A DNA stretch of 64,000 nt from Anaeromyces robustus (lineage: Eukaryota; Neocallimastigomycota; Neocallimastigomycetes; Neocallimastigales; Neocallimastigaceae), in contig MCFG01000045.1 in the NCBI GenBank assembly GCA_002104895.1, positions 62,001 through 126,000 of the forward strand, in the 5' to 3' direction. Positions 29,032 through 42,269 of this stretch are shown here, one piece after another. Positions within the stretch are counted from its first letter, which is position 1. Each line of letters opens with the position of its first letter. Below the pieces are notes generated by a model. The model was not told where the DNA came from. It ran no database searches and saw nothing but the letters and a program-made list of their open reading frames with translations. The translations under genes and the position numbers were made by a program.

Positions 29032-29291
29032 GTTGAAAAAAAAAACTTTCTATTTTATTTATTTATTTATTAATGTTTTTTTTTATTGTTTTTGTTTTAT
29101 TTTTATTTTTACTGTGTTTATGTATAAAATTGATGCTTTTTATATTATACAATTATGTATGTTTCGGGATTAAAAAAATAAAAAAAAAAATTAATATATT
29201 AAATGTAATATTCGATGCATAACATATACATATACATATACATTTAATATGAAATCAACATCTTTATTTTTTTTTTCTTCTTCTTCTATAA

Positions 29292-29330
<39 letters not shown>

Positions 29331-29721
29331 CTATCTATCTATCTATTTGTTTACTTTTTTATTTATTTATTTATTTTATTTATAAACGTTTTAAAGTTTA
29401 CTTTTTATAATATAAAACATTTATTTATTGAAGTAAAGAAGAAAAGAAAAAAAGAAGAAAAAAAAAAAAAAGTTTGATCAAACTTTCTTTTTTTATTTTT
29501 TAAAAAAATTATTTTTGAAAGTTTATTTTAAAAGCTTATTTTATAGTATTTATATTTATATAATATTATAATATTATAATAATCATGTATGTTATTATAT
29601 ATATAACTATTTGGAAAAAAAAAAAAAAAAACAAAAAGCAAAAACAAAAAACAAAAAATAAAATTAACAACAAAAATAATAAATGAACAAATAAACAAAA
29701 CAAATAAATATTAAAAATATA

Positions 29722-29757
<36 letters not shown>

Positions 29758-30330
29758 TTTTTTTTTTTTTTTTTTTTATTTTTTTTTTTATTTTATTTTT
29801 TATTTATTTAATTTTATTTTTTAATGTATGTGCAATCTTACATATAAAAAAAAGTATATATATTATAAATGTTTTTTTTTTTTTTTTTTACAACTTTTTT
29901 ATATTATGAATATTATATATGTAATGAATATATTAATATAGATTATTTTTCATTTCCTTTTTTTTTTAAAGTATTTTCTTAATAATAAAATATAATATTA
30001 AAAAAAAAAAAAGAAAAATAATTTCTATATTATTTTTTTTTTTTCATATAAATAATGATGAGTTATATAATACTTTGTTTTTTTTTTATAAATTATTATT
30101 TAATAATTATTCATGTTTTTTTTTAATTAATTTTTTTAATTCATTTAATCTTATATATATAAATATATATAGTTTAATTATGATGAAATATTGATAGTTT
30201 GTTTTGATATTATATATATTATATATAATTTTTTTTCCTTTTTTTTTTTTCTTTAGATAAATTTATACATAATTTTTTTTTAAAAAAAAATAAAGGAGTT
30301 TTTTTTTTTCTTTCGAAAAAAAAATATTAT

Positions 30331-30534
30331 TTAATTTTGTAATTTTCTCTTGCTCTTTTTCTAATTACTTTGTATTTAGAAGAAAAGAGTTTTTTTTTTT
30401 TTTTTTAAAAAAAAAGAAAATAAAAATACTATTTAATTTTGTAATTTTCTCTTTCTCTTTCTCTAATTACTTTGTATTTAGAAGAAAAGAGTTTTTTTTT
30501 TTTTAAAAAAAAAAAAAAGAAAATAAAAATAAAA
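30331..30534. repeat. Two copies of a 102-bp tandem repeat, 3' flank of copy B
   Basis: The segment TTAATTTTGTAATTTTCTCT followed by GTATTTAGAAGAAAAGAG and T/A runs occurs twice, starting at 30331 and 30433, immediately downstream of the stop of methyltransferase B. Units A and C have a single copy, so the duplication is later than the triplication. Confidence 0.8.
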
Positions 30535-30565
30535 GTAAAATTAATTAATTAATTAATTAATTAAT

Positions 30566-31390
30566 TTATTGAGTAAGTTCAAAGACTCCATATTTATTAC
30601 AGAAGTTCTTAAAGAAATGAACTTTAGCGGAAATTTTTAATAAAAAGTTATCATTAAGATCAGCCATTTTATCAACAAAATTCCATTCAGTAATATATTT
30701 TAATCCTGGATCTAATTTAGCCATATCTCTAGCTTGACCAATACCCCAGTTAAAGGTAGCATTAGTTTTAGTAACAGTATCATGCATGTTAGAATGTTTA
30801 GCCATAAAAGTATGCATAATTTCAACATAAAGTGTACTCTTTTTGTAATTCTTTTTAATGATTTGAATAAGTTTTTTAACTTCATCTTCTGTGAAATACA
30901 TAAATACACCTTCACAAAGAATAAGAACATCTTTATTTTCGGCATTAACATCATTTGGCCATGTTTCATCAAAACATGATTTAGCTATAACATAACAATT
31001 TTCTTTTGTTTTTAAAAACTTCTTACGTACTTCAATAACATCTGGAAAATCAAGATTATACCATTTAGCTTGTTTTAAATCTAATCTTAAATTTCTAGTA
31101 CATAAACCACATCCAATGTTAATAACAACACAATCTGGATGTTCATCAATATATTTTTGAACTTCTTTATCTAAAATAACGGTTCTAGCAATAATACCTA
31201 ATTCACTACCTTTACCTGAATCAAATTTTGAAAAATCATAATCAATTTTATCTACAAGTTCTACAGCTTGTGGATCGTTAATGGATCCATTTTCTTTTTT
31301 AGTTTCTTTAGCTCTAAAATATAATGGAATTAATAAAGTTTCTTGAACTGTTCCTAAAGAAATTTTTTCAGTAGCATTAGCAGTAACCAT
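30566..31390 (-). CDS. LCMT/TcmP-like SAM-dependent methyltransferase (copy B)
   Basis: A 274-residue paralogue of the gene at 24957-25772 with the same motif set. The extended start MVTANATEK replaces MVTNTEK, SAM motif I reads NIGCGLCTR, the acidic loop is NLDFPDVIEVR, and EGVFMYF and HDTV...TNATFNWGI follow. Residues 1-57 are identical to copy C (36313-37143), and the DNA remains identical through the start codon and about 800 bp upstream, whereas the rest of the protein differs at many positions. The frame is complete and intron-free. The plus-strand and minus-strand open frames of 80-90 codons inside it are shadows. Substrate unknown; probably cytosolic. Confidence 0.9.
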   Translation of the reverse strand: MVTANATEKISLGTVQETLLIPLYFRAKETKKENGSINDPQAVELVDKIDYDFSKFDSGKGSELGIIARTVILDKEVQKYIDEHPDCVVINIGCGLCTRNLRLDLKQAKWYNLDFPDVIEVRKKFLKTKENCYVIAKSCFDETWPNDVNAENKDVLILCEGVFMYFTEDEVKKLIQIIKKNYKKSTLYVEIMHTFMAKHSNMHDTVTKTNATFNWGIGQARDMAKLDPGLKYITEWNFVDKMADLNDNFLLKISAKVHFFKNFCNKYGVFELTQ

Positions 31391-32189
31391 TTTTATTTTA
31401 TTTTATTTTATTTTATTAATTATAATTCAACTTTTAATTAATTAATTTTAACTTTTTTTTTGTTTTCTTTTTCTTTATAAATTATATAAAAAAGTTGTAG
31501 TAAAAAAAAAAAAAGAAAAAAAAAATTCGAAAAAATATTTACTTTTATATATAAAAATTTTTTTTTCTTTATACAAAATATTGATTAACAATAGATAACT
31601 AATTCAATATATAATGATTAATTAATTAATATAACAATTATTATTGTTTTTTATTATTATTGTTTTTTTATTTATTTATGTATTTATTTCTTTATAGTTA
31701 TCAATACTATTTTAATAATTATGTAACTAAATTCTTTTTTCTTTAATTTAAATTTTTAAATATTTTATTTTTTATATTTTATATTTTATATTTTATATTT
31801 TATATTACACAATATATTAATTATATTTTATTTAATTTATACATTTATTTGTAATTAATTTTTATATTTAATTGTTTTTTTTTTTTTTAACTTCAAAAGT
31901 TAATATGGATAAATCATCCAATAGAAAGGAAAAAATAATTAAAAGAAATGTAAGAAGAAGAAAAAAAAAATTTTTTTTATTTTCCTATTTAATTTTTAAT
32001 TTCCATCTAAGCATATAATGAAATTTTTATTTTCTTTTTTTTTTATTAATATATAATATATAATATATAATAATATTTATATTTTTATAATGAAAAGTAG
32101 TTACAAATTTTAAAATTTAATTTATTCTTTTAATTCCATTATCTAACTAATTTTTGTTACAATTTTAATTAATAATATTAATAATATTA
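31220..32189. repeat. Conversion tract shared with unit C
   Basis: This 970-bp stretch matches 36973-37937 base for base by eye, apart from one extra TTTTA unit just upstream of the start codon. It covers codons 1-57 of the methyltransferase and its whole proximal upstream region. Identity extends through long A and T runs, which normally drift fastest. Confidence 0.85.
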
Positions 32190-33903
32190 ATAATATTATC
32201 ATTTAAATTTATAATATTATATATAATAATATTATTTATATTCAAAATATATAAATATACATATTACTTTTTATAATTTTATATAATAATATTTATTTAA
32301 AAATATATAAATATAAATATTACTGATTATTGATTATTTATTTAATGAATGAAATAAAAATATTTTTATTTTTAACCTTTTTTCTTTGTTTTTTTTTACC
32401 AGAATATGCATCCAATACAGCGCTTTATTGAATTTGATTAAACTACAATCTATAAATAAAATTAATAATAAAATTTATTTTTTTATTAAAAATTGTTCAA
32501 ACAAAAATAAATTTTAAATTTCAAATTTTAATGTATTTAAATTTTAATCTAATATATTATAGTGTATTATAATATATAAAATATTTAATGAATTTGTTAA
32601 TGTTTAAAATAAAAAGAATTTTATTGGCTAACTTTTCCTAAAATTTTTGATGTTTCCAATTTTTTAATTAAAATAAATTTAAAAAAATCCTAATAATATA
32701 ATAATTGAATGTTTATTATTATTATTATTATTATTATAATAGGCATTATTATTTCATATTTTTTTTTTTTTTTTATTTTTCTTTTATTAAAATTAAATAA
32801 TGGAATAATTATTAAATAATGAAATGATGATGAAATAATTAAAATAATTATTAAATATGTTGTACAAACAAATTAAACAAAGTAAAAAAAAAAAAATTAA
32901 ACAAATTAAATAAAAAATCAATTAGTCAATTAACCTCAAACCATCAAAATTTTAACAATTTTTAAAAAATCTTTTTTGTTTCTGTTTCATTTTTTTTTTT
33001 TTAGCAGCTTTATTTTATATAATAGAAAAATACAATAAAAAAAAAAAAAACAGAAAAAAGTTAAATATAGAAAATGGCTTTTTTAAAATTTGACAAAATA
33101 AAAAGTAAAATAATAATACTAATTATAATTATAATTATAATTATAATTATAATTATACTCTATTACAATTATTACTTTAATTTAATAATATAATAATAAT
33201 AATTATTAATTTTAAATTATAAATAATAATTTATTATTTATTATTTATTATTTGATATTAGTATTAATGTTTATTTATTTATTTATTTATTTTTTATTAC
33301 TAGTCTGTTTAATTATAACTTTTATTATAACTATTTTTATTTTAAGTAATAATTCTTTTCATTTTCATTTTTTTTTATTTAAAGAAAATCTATGGAATTT
33401 TAAACTAAATAGTAAATAAATAAGTGAATAAATTAATAAATGAATAAATAAATGAATAAATATGGGTATAAATAACATAAATCTAAATAAATTAATAATA
33501 ATAATAAAAATTTATTATTATTATTAATTATTATTATTCATTTATTTATAAAATAGTAAAAGTTTAATAATTAATATATTTTACTTTTAATAATTATAAT
33601 AAATGAATAAATAAATTAATAAATAAATAATAATAATGAATGAATGAATGAATGAATAAATAAATGAATGAATAATAATGAATGATGTTAAAATAATCTT
33701 AATAAAATATATAAAAATATATTATTTTCTATTACATTTTAATAAAAAAAAAGAAATCTTTTTTATATATATTTCAATTGATATTTTTTTAGAAAAAAAG
33801 AAAAAGTAATTACTTTAATATAATAAACATTATTGAAATTATTTATAATTTATAAATAGAAATTAAATTAGTATTATTATTATTGTTTTTTTTTTTTTTT
33901 TTT

Positions 33904-34020
33904 TGGATAAGAATGGTTATCCTTGATAAAATTAATCATGGTATTTTAGAAATATGTTTGATAATAACTGGTATTTATAGTTGGATTAAACCATCCTATT
34001 TTATATATATGTATCTTTTA
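33904..34020 (+). pseudogene. Degenerate fragment, possible non-LTR reverse transcriptase remnant
   Basis: A short stretch reads DKINHGIL followed by ITGIYSW and SYF, loosely like the FDxVNHxIL...GI...W.SYL region after motif A of LINE-type reverse transcriptases. Related but more broken versions occur at 22441-22560 and 28102-28210, at the left edge of each duplicated unit. The catalytic aspartates are not identifiable, and the ORF around it is padded by T-run translation. The resemblance is weak; a chance match is quite possible. Confidence 0.25.
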
Positions 34021-34559
34021 TTGATATATATAGGAATTTTTTATTTATTTATTTATTTACTAAAATATATTGGTTTTTACCTTTATTTTTTTTTTTTTTT
34101 TATTTATGGTTATGGATGTCTATTTATGCATAAGAAAATTTATTATTAAAAACTTTTCGAAATGAATATTAAAATTATAGTAAAAAGAAAAAGTTTTTCG
34201 TTGTTTTTCAATTTATATAAATATATAAATAAATTAATAATTAAATAAATAACATCGAACAGAAAAGAAAAAAATAAGTAATAAATTATAAAAAAAAAGG
34301 ACAACTTTTTTAGTAATAAAAAAATAAGTATAATAATAATTTTTTTTATTCGAGCATTTTATAAATTTTTTATTAATCTTTTTTATTAATCTTTTATGGA
34401 ATTAAAAAAAATAAACAAAAAATAATTATTATATGTATTATACATTATCATTTTATTTTTTTTATTTTCGTTTTTTCGTTTTTTATATATATACAAATAT
34501 GTATAAATATAAATAAAGTTCTTATCATTATATGTAAAAAAAAATGATAAAATAATGGA

Positions 34560-34717
34560 TGAGGGGTATTCTTAAAATTCAAAAAAAAAAAAAAAAAAGG
34601 AAAAAAGGAAAAAAAAAAGTTTTTTTTTTTATTTATTTCTTAACATTATAAATCTTAATTTTTAATAATTTTTATTTTTATTTTTATTATAAAATATTAA
34701 AATAAAAATACCCCTCA
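34560..34717. repeat. TGAGGGGTATT inverted-repeat pair, copy C
   Basis: TGAGGGGTATT at 34560-34570 pairs with AATACCCCTCA at 34707-34717, 158 bp overall, the shortest interior of the three copies. Confidence 0.6.
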
Positions 34718-34758
34718 GTTGAAAAAAAACTTTCTATTTTATTTATTTATTAATTAAT

Positions 34759-34759
<1 letters not shown>

Positions 34760-34805
<46 letters not shown>
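34760..34805. repeat. Poly-T run of 46
   Basis: The longest homopolymer in the window, just right of the GAGGGGTATT pair in unit C. Length may be unreliable in an assembly. Confidence 0.9.
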
Positions 34806-34806
<1 letters not shown>

Positions 34807-34985
34807 TTGTTGTTTTTATTTTTCCTGTGTTTATGTATAAAATTGCATGCTTTTATATTATATATTTATATATGTTTCGAGATTAAAAAAAAAAAATTAA
34901 TATATTAAATGTAATATGCGATACGTATTTAATATGAAATCAACATCTTTTTTTTCTTTTTTTTTTCTATAAAATAATAATAAAA

Positions 34986-35319
<334 letters not shown>

Positions 35320-35623
35320 CTATCTAAATATCTATCTATTTATTTATTTATTTATTTATAAAGGTTTTAAAGTTTACATTTCATAATATAAAACATTAAT
35401 TTATTGAAGTAAAGAAGAAAAGAAAAAAAAAAAAAGTTTGATCAAACTTTCTTTTATTCTAAAAAAAATTTTTTTAAAAGTTTAAAATTTTTAGACTTTA
35501 TAATTATATTTATTTAAATAATATTATAATATTATATATCTATTTGAAAAAACAAAAGAGAAAAAACAAAATTAATAACAAAAATAATAAACAAACAAAC
35601 AAAGCAAATAAATATTAAAAATA

Positions 35624-35690
<67 letters not shown>

Positions 35691-35691
35691 T
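35624..35691. repeat. (ATT)n microsatellite
   Basis: A pure ATT run in the 3' flank of methyltransferase C. The matching site in unit B (about 29721-29755) is shorter. Confidence 0.85.
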
Positions 35692-36312
35692 ATCTTTTTT
35701 TATTTAATTAATTTTATTTTTCAATGTATGTGCAATCTTACATATAAAAAAAAAGTATATATATTATAAATGATTTTTTTTTACAACTTTTTTACATTAT
35801 GAATATATTAATATAGATTATTTTTCATTTCCTTTTTTTTAAAGTATTTTCTTGTTAAAAATAAAACATAATATTAAAAAAAAAAAAGAAAAATAATTTC
35901 TATATTATTTTTTTTTTTCAAATAAATAATGATGAGTTATATAATATTTTGTTTTTTTATAAATTATATTTAATAATTATTCATGTTTTTTTAATTGATT
36001 TTTTTAAATTCATTTAATCTTGTATGTATAAATATGTAGAGTTTAATTATGATAAAATATTGCTAGTTTGTTTTGATATTTGATATTATATATATTATAT
36101 ATAATTTTTTTACTTTTTTTTTTTTTGATAAATTTATACATAATTTTTTTTTAAAAAAAAAAGGAGTTTTTTTTTTTCTTTCGAAAAAAAATAATTATTT
36201 AATTTTGTAATTTTCTCTTGCTCTTTCTCTAATTACTTTGTATTTAGAAGAAAAGAGTTTTTTTTTAAAAAAAAAAAGAAAATAAAAATAAAAGTAGAAT
36301 TAATTAATTAAT

Positions 36313-37143
36313 TTATTGAGTAAGTTCAAAGACACCATATTTATTACAAAAGTTCTTAAAGAAATTAACTTTAGAAGAAATCTTTATAAATAAATTATCA
36401 TTAAGATCAGCCATTTTATCAAGGAAATTCCATTCAGTAATATATTTTAATCCTGGATCAAATTTAGCCATATCTCTAACTTGACTAATACCCCAACCTA
36501 AGGTAGCATTAGTTTTAGTAACAGTATCATGCATATTAGTATGTCTAGCCAAAAGAGAATGCATAATTTCAATATAAAGTGTAGTTTTTTTGAAATTCTT
36601 TTTAATTAATTGAATAAGTTGTTTAACTTCATCTTCTGTGAAATACATAAATACACCTTCACTAATAATAAGAACATCTTTATCTTTATTTCCTGCATTA
36701 ACATCATTTGGCCATGTTTCATCAAAACATGATTTAGCTATATCATAACAATTTTCTTTTGGTTTTAAAAACTTCTTACGTACTTCAATAACATCTGGAA
36801 AATCAAGATTATACCATTTAGTTTGTTTTAAATCTAATCTTAAATTTCTAGTACATAAACCACATCCAAGGTTAACAATAACACAATCTGGATGTTCATC
36901 AATATATTTTTGAACTTCGTTATCTAAAATAACAGTTCTAGAAATAATACCTAATTCACTAGCTTTACCTCTATCAAATTTTGAAAAATCATAATCAATT
37001 TTATCTACAAGTTCTACAGCTTGTGGATCGTTAATGGATCCATTTTCTTTTTTAGTTTCTTTAGCTCTAAAATATAATGGAATTAATAAAGTTTCTTGAA
37101 CTGTTCCTAAAGAAATTTTTTCAGTAGCATTAGCAGTAACCAT
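36313..37143 (-). CDS. LCMT/TcmP-like SAM-dependent methyltransferase (copy C)
   Basis: A 276-residue paralogue of copies A and B, with NLGCGLCTR as SAM motif I, NLDFPDVIEVR as acidic loop, EGVFMYF, and the C-terminal KYGVFELTQ shared with B. It is complete and intron-free. Distinguishing changes lie outside the first 57 residues (FDRGKASELG where A and B read FDSGKGSELG; NATLGWGI where B reads NATFNWGI). It is divergent (head-to-head) with the fourth paralogue at 39484, about 2.3 kb away. The family is known to methylate carboxyl or hydroxyl groups; the substrate here is not deducible. Confidence 0.9.
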   Translation of the reverse strand: MVTANATEKISLGTVQETLLIPLYFRAKETKKENGSINDPQAVELVDKIDYDFSKFDRGKASELGIISRTVILDNEVQKYIDEHPDCVIVNLGCGLCTRNLRLDLKQTKWYNLDFPDVIEVRKKFLKPKENCYDIAKSCFDETWPNDVNAGNKDKDVLIISEGVFMYFTEDEVKQLIQLIKKNFKKTTLYIEIMHSLLARHTNMHDTVTKTNATLGWGISQVRDMAKFDPGLKYITEWNFLDKMADLNDNLFIKISSKVNFFKNFCNKYGVFELTQ

Positions 37144-37937
37144 TTTTATTTTATTTTATTTTATTAATTATAATTCAACTTTTAATTAATTAATTTTAAC
37201 TTTTTTTTTGTTTTCTTTTTCTTTATAAATTATATAAAAAAGTTGTAGTAAAAAAAAAAAAAGAAAAAAAAAATTCGAAAAAATATTTACTTTTATATAT
37301 AAAAATTTTTTTTTCTTTATACAAAATATTGATTAACAATAGATAACTAATTCAATATATAATGATTAATTAATTAATATAACAATTATTATTGTTTTTT
37401 ATTATTATTGTTTTTTTATTTATTTATGTATTTATTTCTTTATAGTTATCAATACTATTTTAATAATTATGTAACTAAATTCTTTTTTCTTTAATTTAAA
37501 TTTTTAAATATTTTATTTTTTATATTTTATATTTTATATTTTATATTTTATATTACACAATATATTAATTATATTTTATTTAATTTATACATTTATTTGT
37601 AATTAATTTTTATATTTAATTGTTTTTTTTTTTTTTAACTTCAAAAGTTAATATGGATAAATCATCCAATAGAAAGGAAAAAATAATTAAAAGAAATGTA
37701 AGAAGAAGAAAAAAAAAATTTTTTTTATTTTCCTATTTAATTTTTAATTTCCATCTAAGCATATAATGAAATTTTTATTTTCTTTTTTTTTTTATTAATA
37801 TATAATATATAATATATAATAATATTTATATTTTTATAATGAAAAGTAGTTACAAATTTTAAAATTTAATTTATTCTTTTAATTCCATTATCTAACTAAT
37901 TTTTGTTACAATTTTAATTAATAATATTAATAATATT
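36973..37937. repeat. Conversion tract shared with unit B
   Basis: Counterpart of 31220-32189. Identity ends abruptly at both ends: at codon 57 inside the gene, and at a G/A difference at 37938, after which indels accumulate. Confidence 0.85.
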
Positions 37938-38122
37938 GATAATATTATCATTTAAATTTATAATAATATTATTTCAAAAAATATATATTAATATACATAT
38001 TACTTTTGATTATATTATATTATATAATATTATTTATTTAAAAATATATATATAAATATAGATATTACTGATTATTGATTATTTATTTAATGAATGAAAT
38101 AAAAACATTTTTATTTTTGACC

Positions 38123-38154
<32 letters not shown>

Positions 38155-38768
38155 CAGAATATGCATCCAATACAGCGCTTTTTTTTGCAATCGTTTATTG
38201 AGTTTGTAAATTTAATTAAACTACAATCTATTAAAAATTGTTCAAAAGAAATTTTAAATTTTAGATTTCAAATTTTAATATATTTAAATTTTTATCTAAT
38301 ATATTATAATATATTATAATATATAAAATATTTAATGAATTTGTAATGTTTAAAATAAAAAGAATTTTATTGGCTAACTTTTCCTAAAATTTTTGATGTT
38401 TCCAATTTTTTATTTTAAGTAATAATTCTTTTCATTATTAAATTTTTCATTTTTTTTAAAGAAAATCTATGGAATTGTAAATTAAATAGTAAATATATAA
38501 GTGAATAAATTAATAAATGAATAAATAAATGAATAAATATGGGTATAAATAACATAAATCTAAATAAATAGAATTAAATAAATTTTTATTATTATTCATT
38601 TATTTATTATTATTATTATTATTCATTTATTTATTATTTATTATATATATTATATATAAAATAATAAAAAAGTAAAACATGAACAAGAACAATATTAAAT
38701 CATAATTTATAATAAAAATAAGTAGTAAAAGTTTAATAATTAATATATTTTACTTTTAATAATTATAA

Positions 38769-38823
<55 letters not shown>

Positions 38824-39483
38824 ATATTAATAAATAAATAAATAAATAATTACCAAAAAATAATAAATAAATTAATGAATAATAATGAATAATATTAAAA
38901 TTATCTTAATAAATATATAAAGATATTATTTTCTGTTACTTTTTAATAAATGAAGACTTTTTTATAAAAATTTCAGATACTAGTTAATTTGTTAAAAAAA
39001 AGTAATTACTTTAATATAATAAACATTATCGAAATTATTTATTATATATAAATAGAAATTAAGTAAGTATTTTTTTCTTTTTCTTTATTTTAACATTTAT
39101 ATTATTATTTTTTTAATTATAATGAAACAATTATTTTTAGAATTATAATGTAATTGTAACATTTTTTTTTAAGTCAATTTCAAATAATAAATTTATTAAA
39201 ATGTTATCATTTTTATTAGTAATTTAAAAAAATATTGTTATAAATAATTAAATATATAAATTTATTTATATAATAAATTTACTACTTGATAATTTAATTA
39301 ATCTAACAATTTTTTTATTATAAAGCATTTCATAATATACATTAATTTTTAAATACATTTACTCATTAAAGTATAAATAAAATATAATAAAAATAGATAA
39401 AATAAAATAAAATAAAATAAAATAAAATAAGAAAAAATAAAATAAAATATTATTATTAGCAAAAAATATATATATATATAAAG
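37144..39483. other. Divergent intergenic between methyltransferases C and D
   Basis: The left part is the 5' flank of copy C; the right part after about 39063 is unique. It contains AAAT tracts (38764-38825) and two GAATAAAT-rich blocks. Immediately before the start at 39484 lie AAAAT and TA repeats. No gene seen. Confidence 0.65.
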
Positions 39484-40317
39484 ATGAGTAAAATTGAATT
39501 AGGAGAGGTTCAAGAAACTTTATTAATTCCTTTATATTGTCGTGCAATAGAAAGTAAAAAGAAAAATCCAAAAATAAAGGATGAAGAAGCTGTCCAATTA
39601 ATAGATAAAATTGATTATGATTTTTCAAAGTTTAAACAAGGTAAAGGTAGTATGGTAGGCATTGTAGCAAGAACTTCTATTTTAGATAGAGAAACTCAAA
39701 ATTTTATTAATAATTATCCAGATGCTATTGTAATATGTATTGGTTGTGGATTATGTACTAGATATAAAAGATTGGATTTAAAAAATGTTTATTGGTATAA
39801 TCTTGACTTCCCAGATGTTATTGATACAAGAAATAGATTATTAAGTAAAAATAATGAAAATGATCCAATTTTTAATATTGCAAAATCTTGTTTAGATGAT
39901 ACATGGCCAAAAGATATTAAAGAACTTAATGATAATAAAAAAGATATACTTATTATTATTGAAGGAGTATTAATGTTTTTTACTGAAGATGAAGTTAAAC
40001 ATTTAATTAATATTATTAAAACTAATTTCATTCATCAAAAAGTAACCATTTTTGCAGAAATTATGCATACAATTCCTTCTAAATTTACTAAATTTCATGA
40101 TACTGTAAATAAAACAAATGCTACTTTTAAATGGGGTATACGTCATGCTAAAGATATTGAAAAATTAGATTCAGATATAAAATATATTGAAGAATGGCAT
40201 TATTATGATGAATTTTCATTTGATGATAGTGCTTTATGTCATACTTTAGGTAAAATTCCTGGTATGAAAAATATTTCTAATAAAATTGCTCATTTAGAAA
40301 TTAATCCTTCAAATTAA
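39484..40317 (+). CDS. LCMT/TcmP-like SAM-dependent methyltransferase (copy D, divergent)
   Basis: A 277-residue paralogue in opposite orientation to A-C. It has the N-terminal signature ETLLIPLYCRAIE (11-23), KIDYDFSKF (42-50), SAM motif I CIGCGLCTR (85-93), NLDFPDVIDTR (106-116) and EGVLMFF, followed by HDTVNKTNATFKWGI. The C-terminal part (SFDDSALCHTLGKIPGMKN) is different from A-C. It is complete and intron-free. Its flanks share no recognisable sequence with the triplicated units, and it uses ATA isoleucine codons freely, so it is either the older member or independently placed. An AAAAT array begins about 200 bp after the stop. Confidence 0.9.
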   Translation: MSKIELGEVQETLLIPLYCRAIESKKKNPKIKDEEAVQLIDKIDYDFSKFKQGKGSMVGIVARTSILDRETQNFINNYPDAIVICIGCGLCTRYKRLDLKNVYWYNLDFPDVIDTRNRLLSKNNENDPIFNIAKSCLDDTWPKDIKELNDNKKDILIIIEGVLMFFTEDEVKHLINIIKTNFIHQKVTIFAEIMHTIPSKFTKFHDTVNKTNATFKWGIRHAKDIEKLDSDIKYIEEWHYYDEFSFDDSALCHTLGKIPGMKNISNKIAHLEINPSN

Positions 40318-40526
40318 ATTTATATATAAAACATCTGTATATGCAATAAAAAAAAAAAATAACCGAATTAATAATTTTTTTGGAAAATAACTTTTCAAAT
40401 TTATATATATATATATAAAGTTAGTATATATATATTTTTTTATTATATGTATAAAACATATGTATTAATGAAGACTCACAAAAGTTAATATTTATTAAAA
40501 ATGTAAATAAATAATAAATTAAGATA

Positions 40527-40636
40527 TAAAATAAAATAAAATAAAATAAAATAAAATTAAATTAAATTAAATAAAATAAAATAAAATAAAATAAAATAAA
40601 ATAAAATAAAATAAAATAAAATAAAATAAAATAAAA
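40527..40636. repeat. (AAAAT)n pentanucleotide microsatellite
   Basis: About 110 bp of AAAAT repeats with a short AAATT interruption, 0.2 kb downstream of methyltransferase D. Confidence 0.9.
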
Positions 40637-41639
40637 ATTTAGAATAAAAAAAATTAAAGCAACAATTATTTATTATAGTGTATTTTGAGTTGATAAATAC
40701 ATACTGAAATAAATTTTTTTATTTGTTTTATTTATATAATTTTTCATTAACTTTTATCATATATATAATAATTTTTATCGAAATTTATCACATATTTCAT
40801 TCCATTAATTAATATTCATTATATAGTATTCATTCTTTTTTAATTATATTTACATTAAAACGGGAATAGTAAAGATTAGTCTTTTAGTCATATATATATA
40901 AATATGGTGTTCAAAATACATCAAAGAAAATTCATATACATAGTATATGTTTCAATAAATAAATTGATTCATTTATACATGAAAATCAAATCAAACCCTC
41001 TTATTGTCAAACTACAAATATATATATAAATTTTAAAAAAAAAAAAAAAATATCTTTTATTTATAAATTATTATTTATTAATTAATAAATTAATTATATC
41101 ATTTTAATTTTCAATTTAATAATTGTAACTCATAACAGGGTTAATTTAATAAAAATAAATATGTTAGTTATAAAAAAAAAAATAAAAAAATAATTATAAT
41201 AAAAAATTCATTATAATGTTTTTTTTCTTTTTTTTTTATCAATTATTATATATATATATATTTTTATTTTTTCTATTATAAAATAATATTAAAATTATAG
41301 TATGTTAAATTTTAAATATAATTATCATTATATAAAGAAATTTTTTTGTTCGAATTTATTATTCCAAATGACTCATTTTCTTATTTTTTAATAGTAAATA
41401 TATAAGCAATTTTGTTATTTTTCATATCCATTATATCTTATTAATTTCTTTATTCGATATAAATAAAGTTTTTTTTTTTTTATTACATCCTATAAATAAA
41501 TTAATTGATGGAGCATGACATTTCCTGATAATAGAGCATTAATTAAGTTTCCTACTGCAACACATATATAAAGCGTTTTAAAAAATTAAAAAAAAAATTA
41601 TTAAATTCAAATATTAAATAATTCTATTAAAATATTTTT

Positions 41640-41880
41640 GTAAGAATGTTATCTTTTGATAACTACTTAAATACAAATCAATGACATAATACATAGGCCA
41701 TATAATTGTACAAATAGAGAATTAATCTTTATTTTTCAAAATTCAATAAAGAACAATCTATTATTCTATATGATGCTTTGTTTATTTAATTATAATAAAT
41801 TATAAAATCTATCTAAAAGTGGTATATATTTATGTACACCGTTATTTAGTTATAATAAAGTTAAAAAATGATGAATCATA
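41640..41880 (+). pseudogene. Decayed coding fragment, family unknown
   Basis: Protein-like stretches appear in more than one frame, for example IIHRPYNCTNRE and, shifted, FSKFNKEQSIILYDALF, broken by stops. Composition differs from the repeat-derived frames elsewhere. No family recognised. Confidence 0.35.
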
Positions 41881-42269
41881 TTAATGAAATCAAGTATTAT
41901 AGCTAACCAATTTTTTTACAATTAATAATTACAATCAATACATAAAATTTATAAAAAAAAAGTACTCCAATTTCTCAATTTTTTTAGATGTTAATGTTGT
42001 CAACTTATTAATTTTTAATAAATATAAATATTTAATTAATTACTAAAAAAAGAAAAAGAATTAATTATTCAAAACTATTTATTAAGAAATCTAGATACAA
42101 TTTATTTATATTTTATATCAACTTAATTATTTATCTTAAATAATTATAATCAATTTAATAAAAGTAATAGATTATGCAGATAAATATAATTTTATAAATA
42201 GTTGTTTTTATTTAAAAAAAAAAAAAAAAAAAAAACATTAGAAGCTTTAAATTAAATAATTATTTACAG

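Larger units (their letters stand above)
28102..33870. repeat. Segmental duplication unit B
   Basis: Second head-to-tail unit with the same landmark order as unit A. It abuts unit A directly: the right-edge motif of A is followed at once by the left-edge block of B. Gene starts of A and B are 5618 bp apart. Confidence 0.85.

Noticed and set aside
30734-30979. Plus-strand frame inside methyltransferase B, and a second minus-strand frame there
   Set aside because: Both are shadows of the real gene, whose own frame carries all family motifs.
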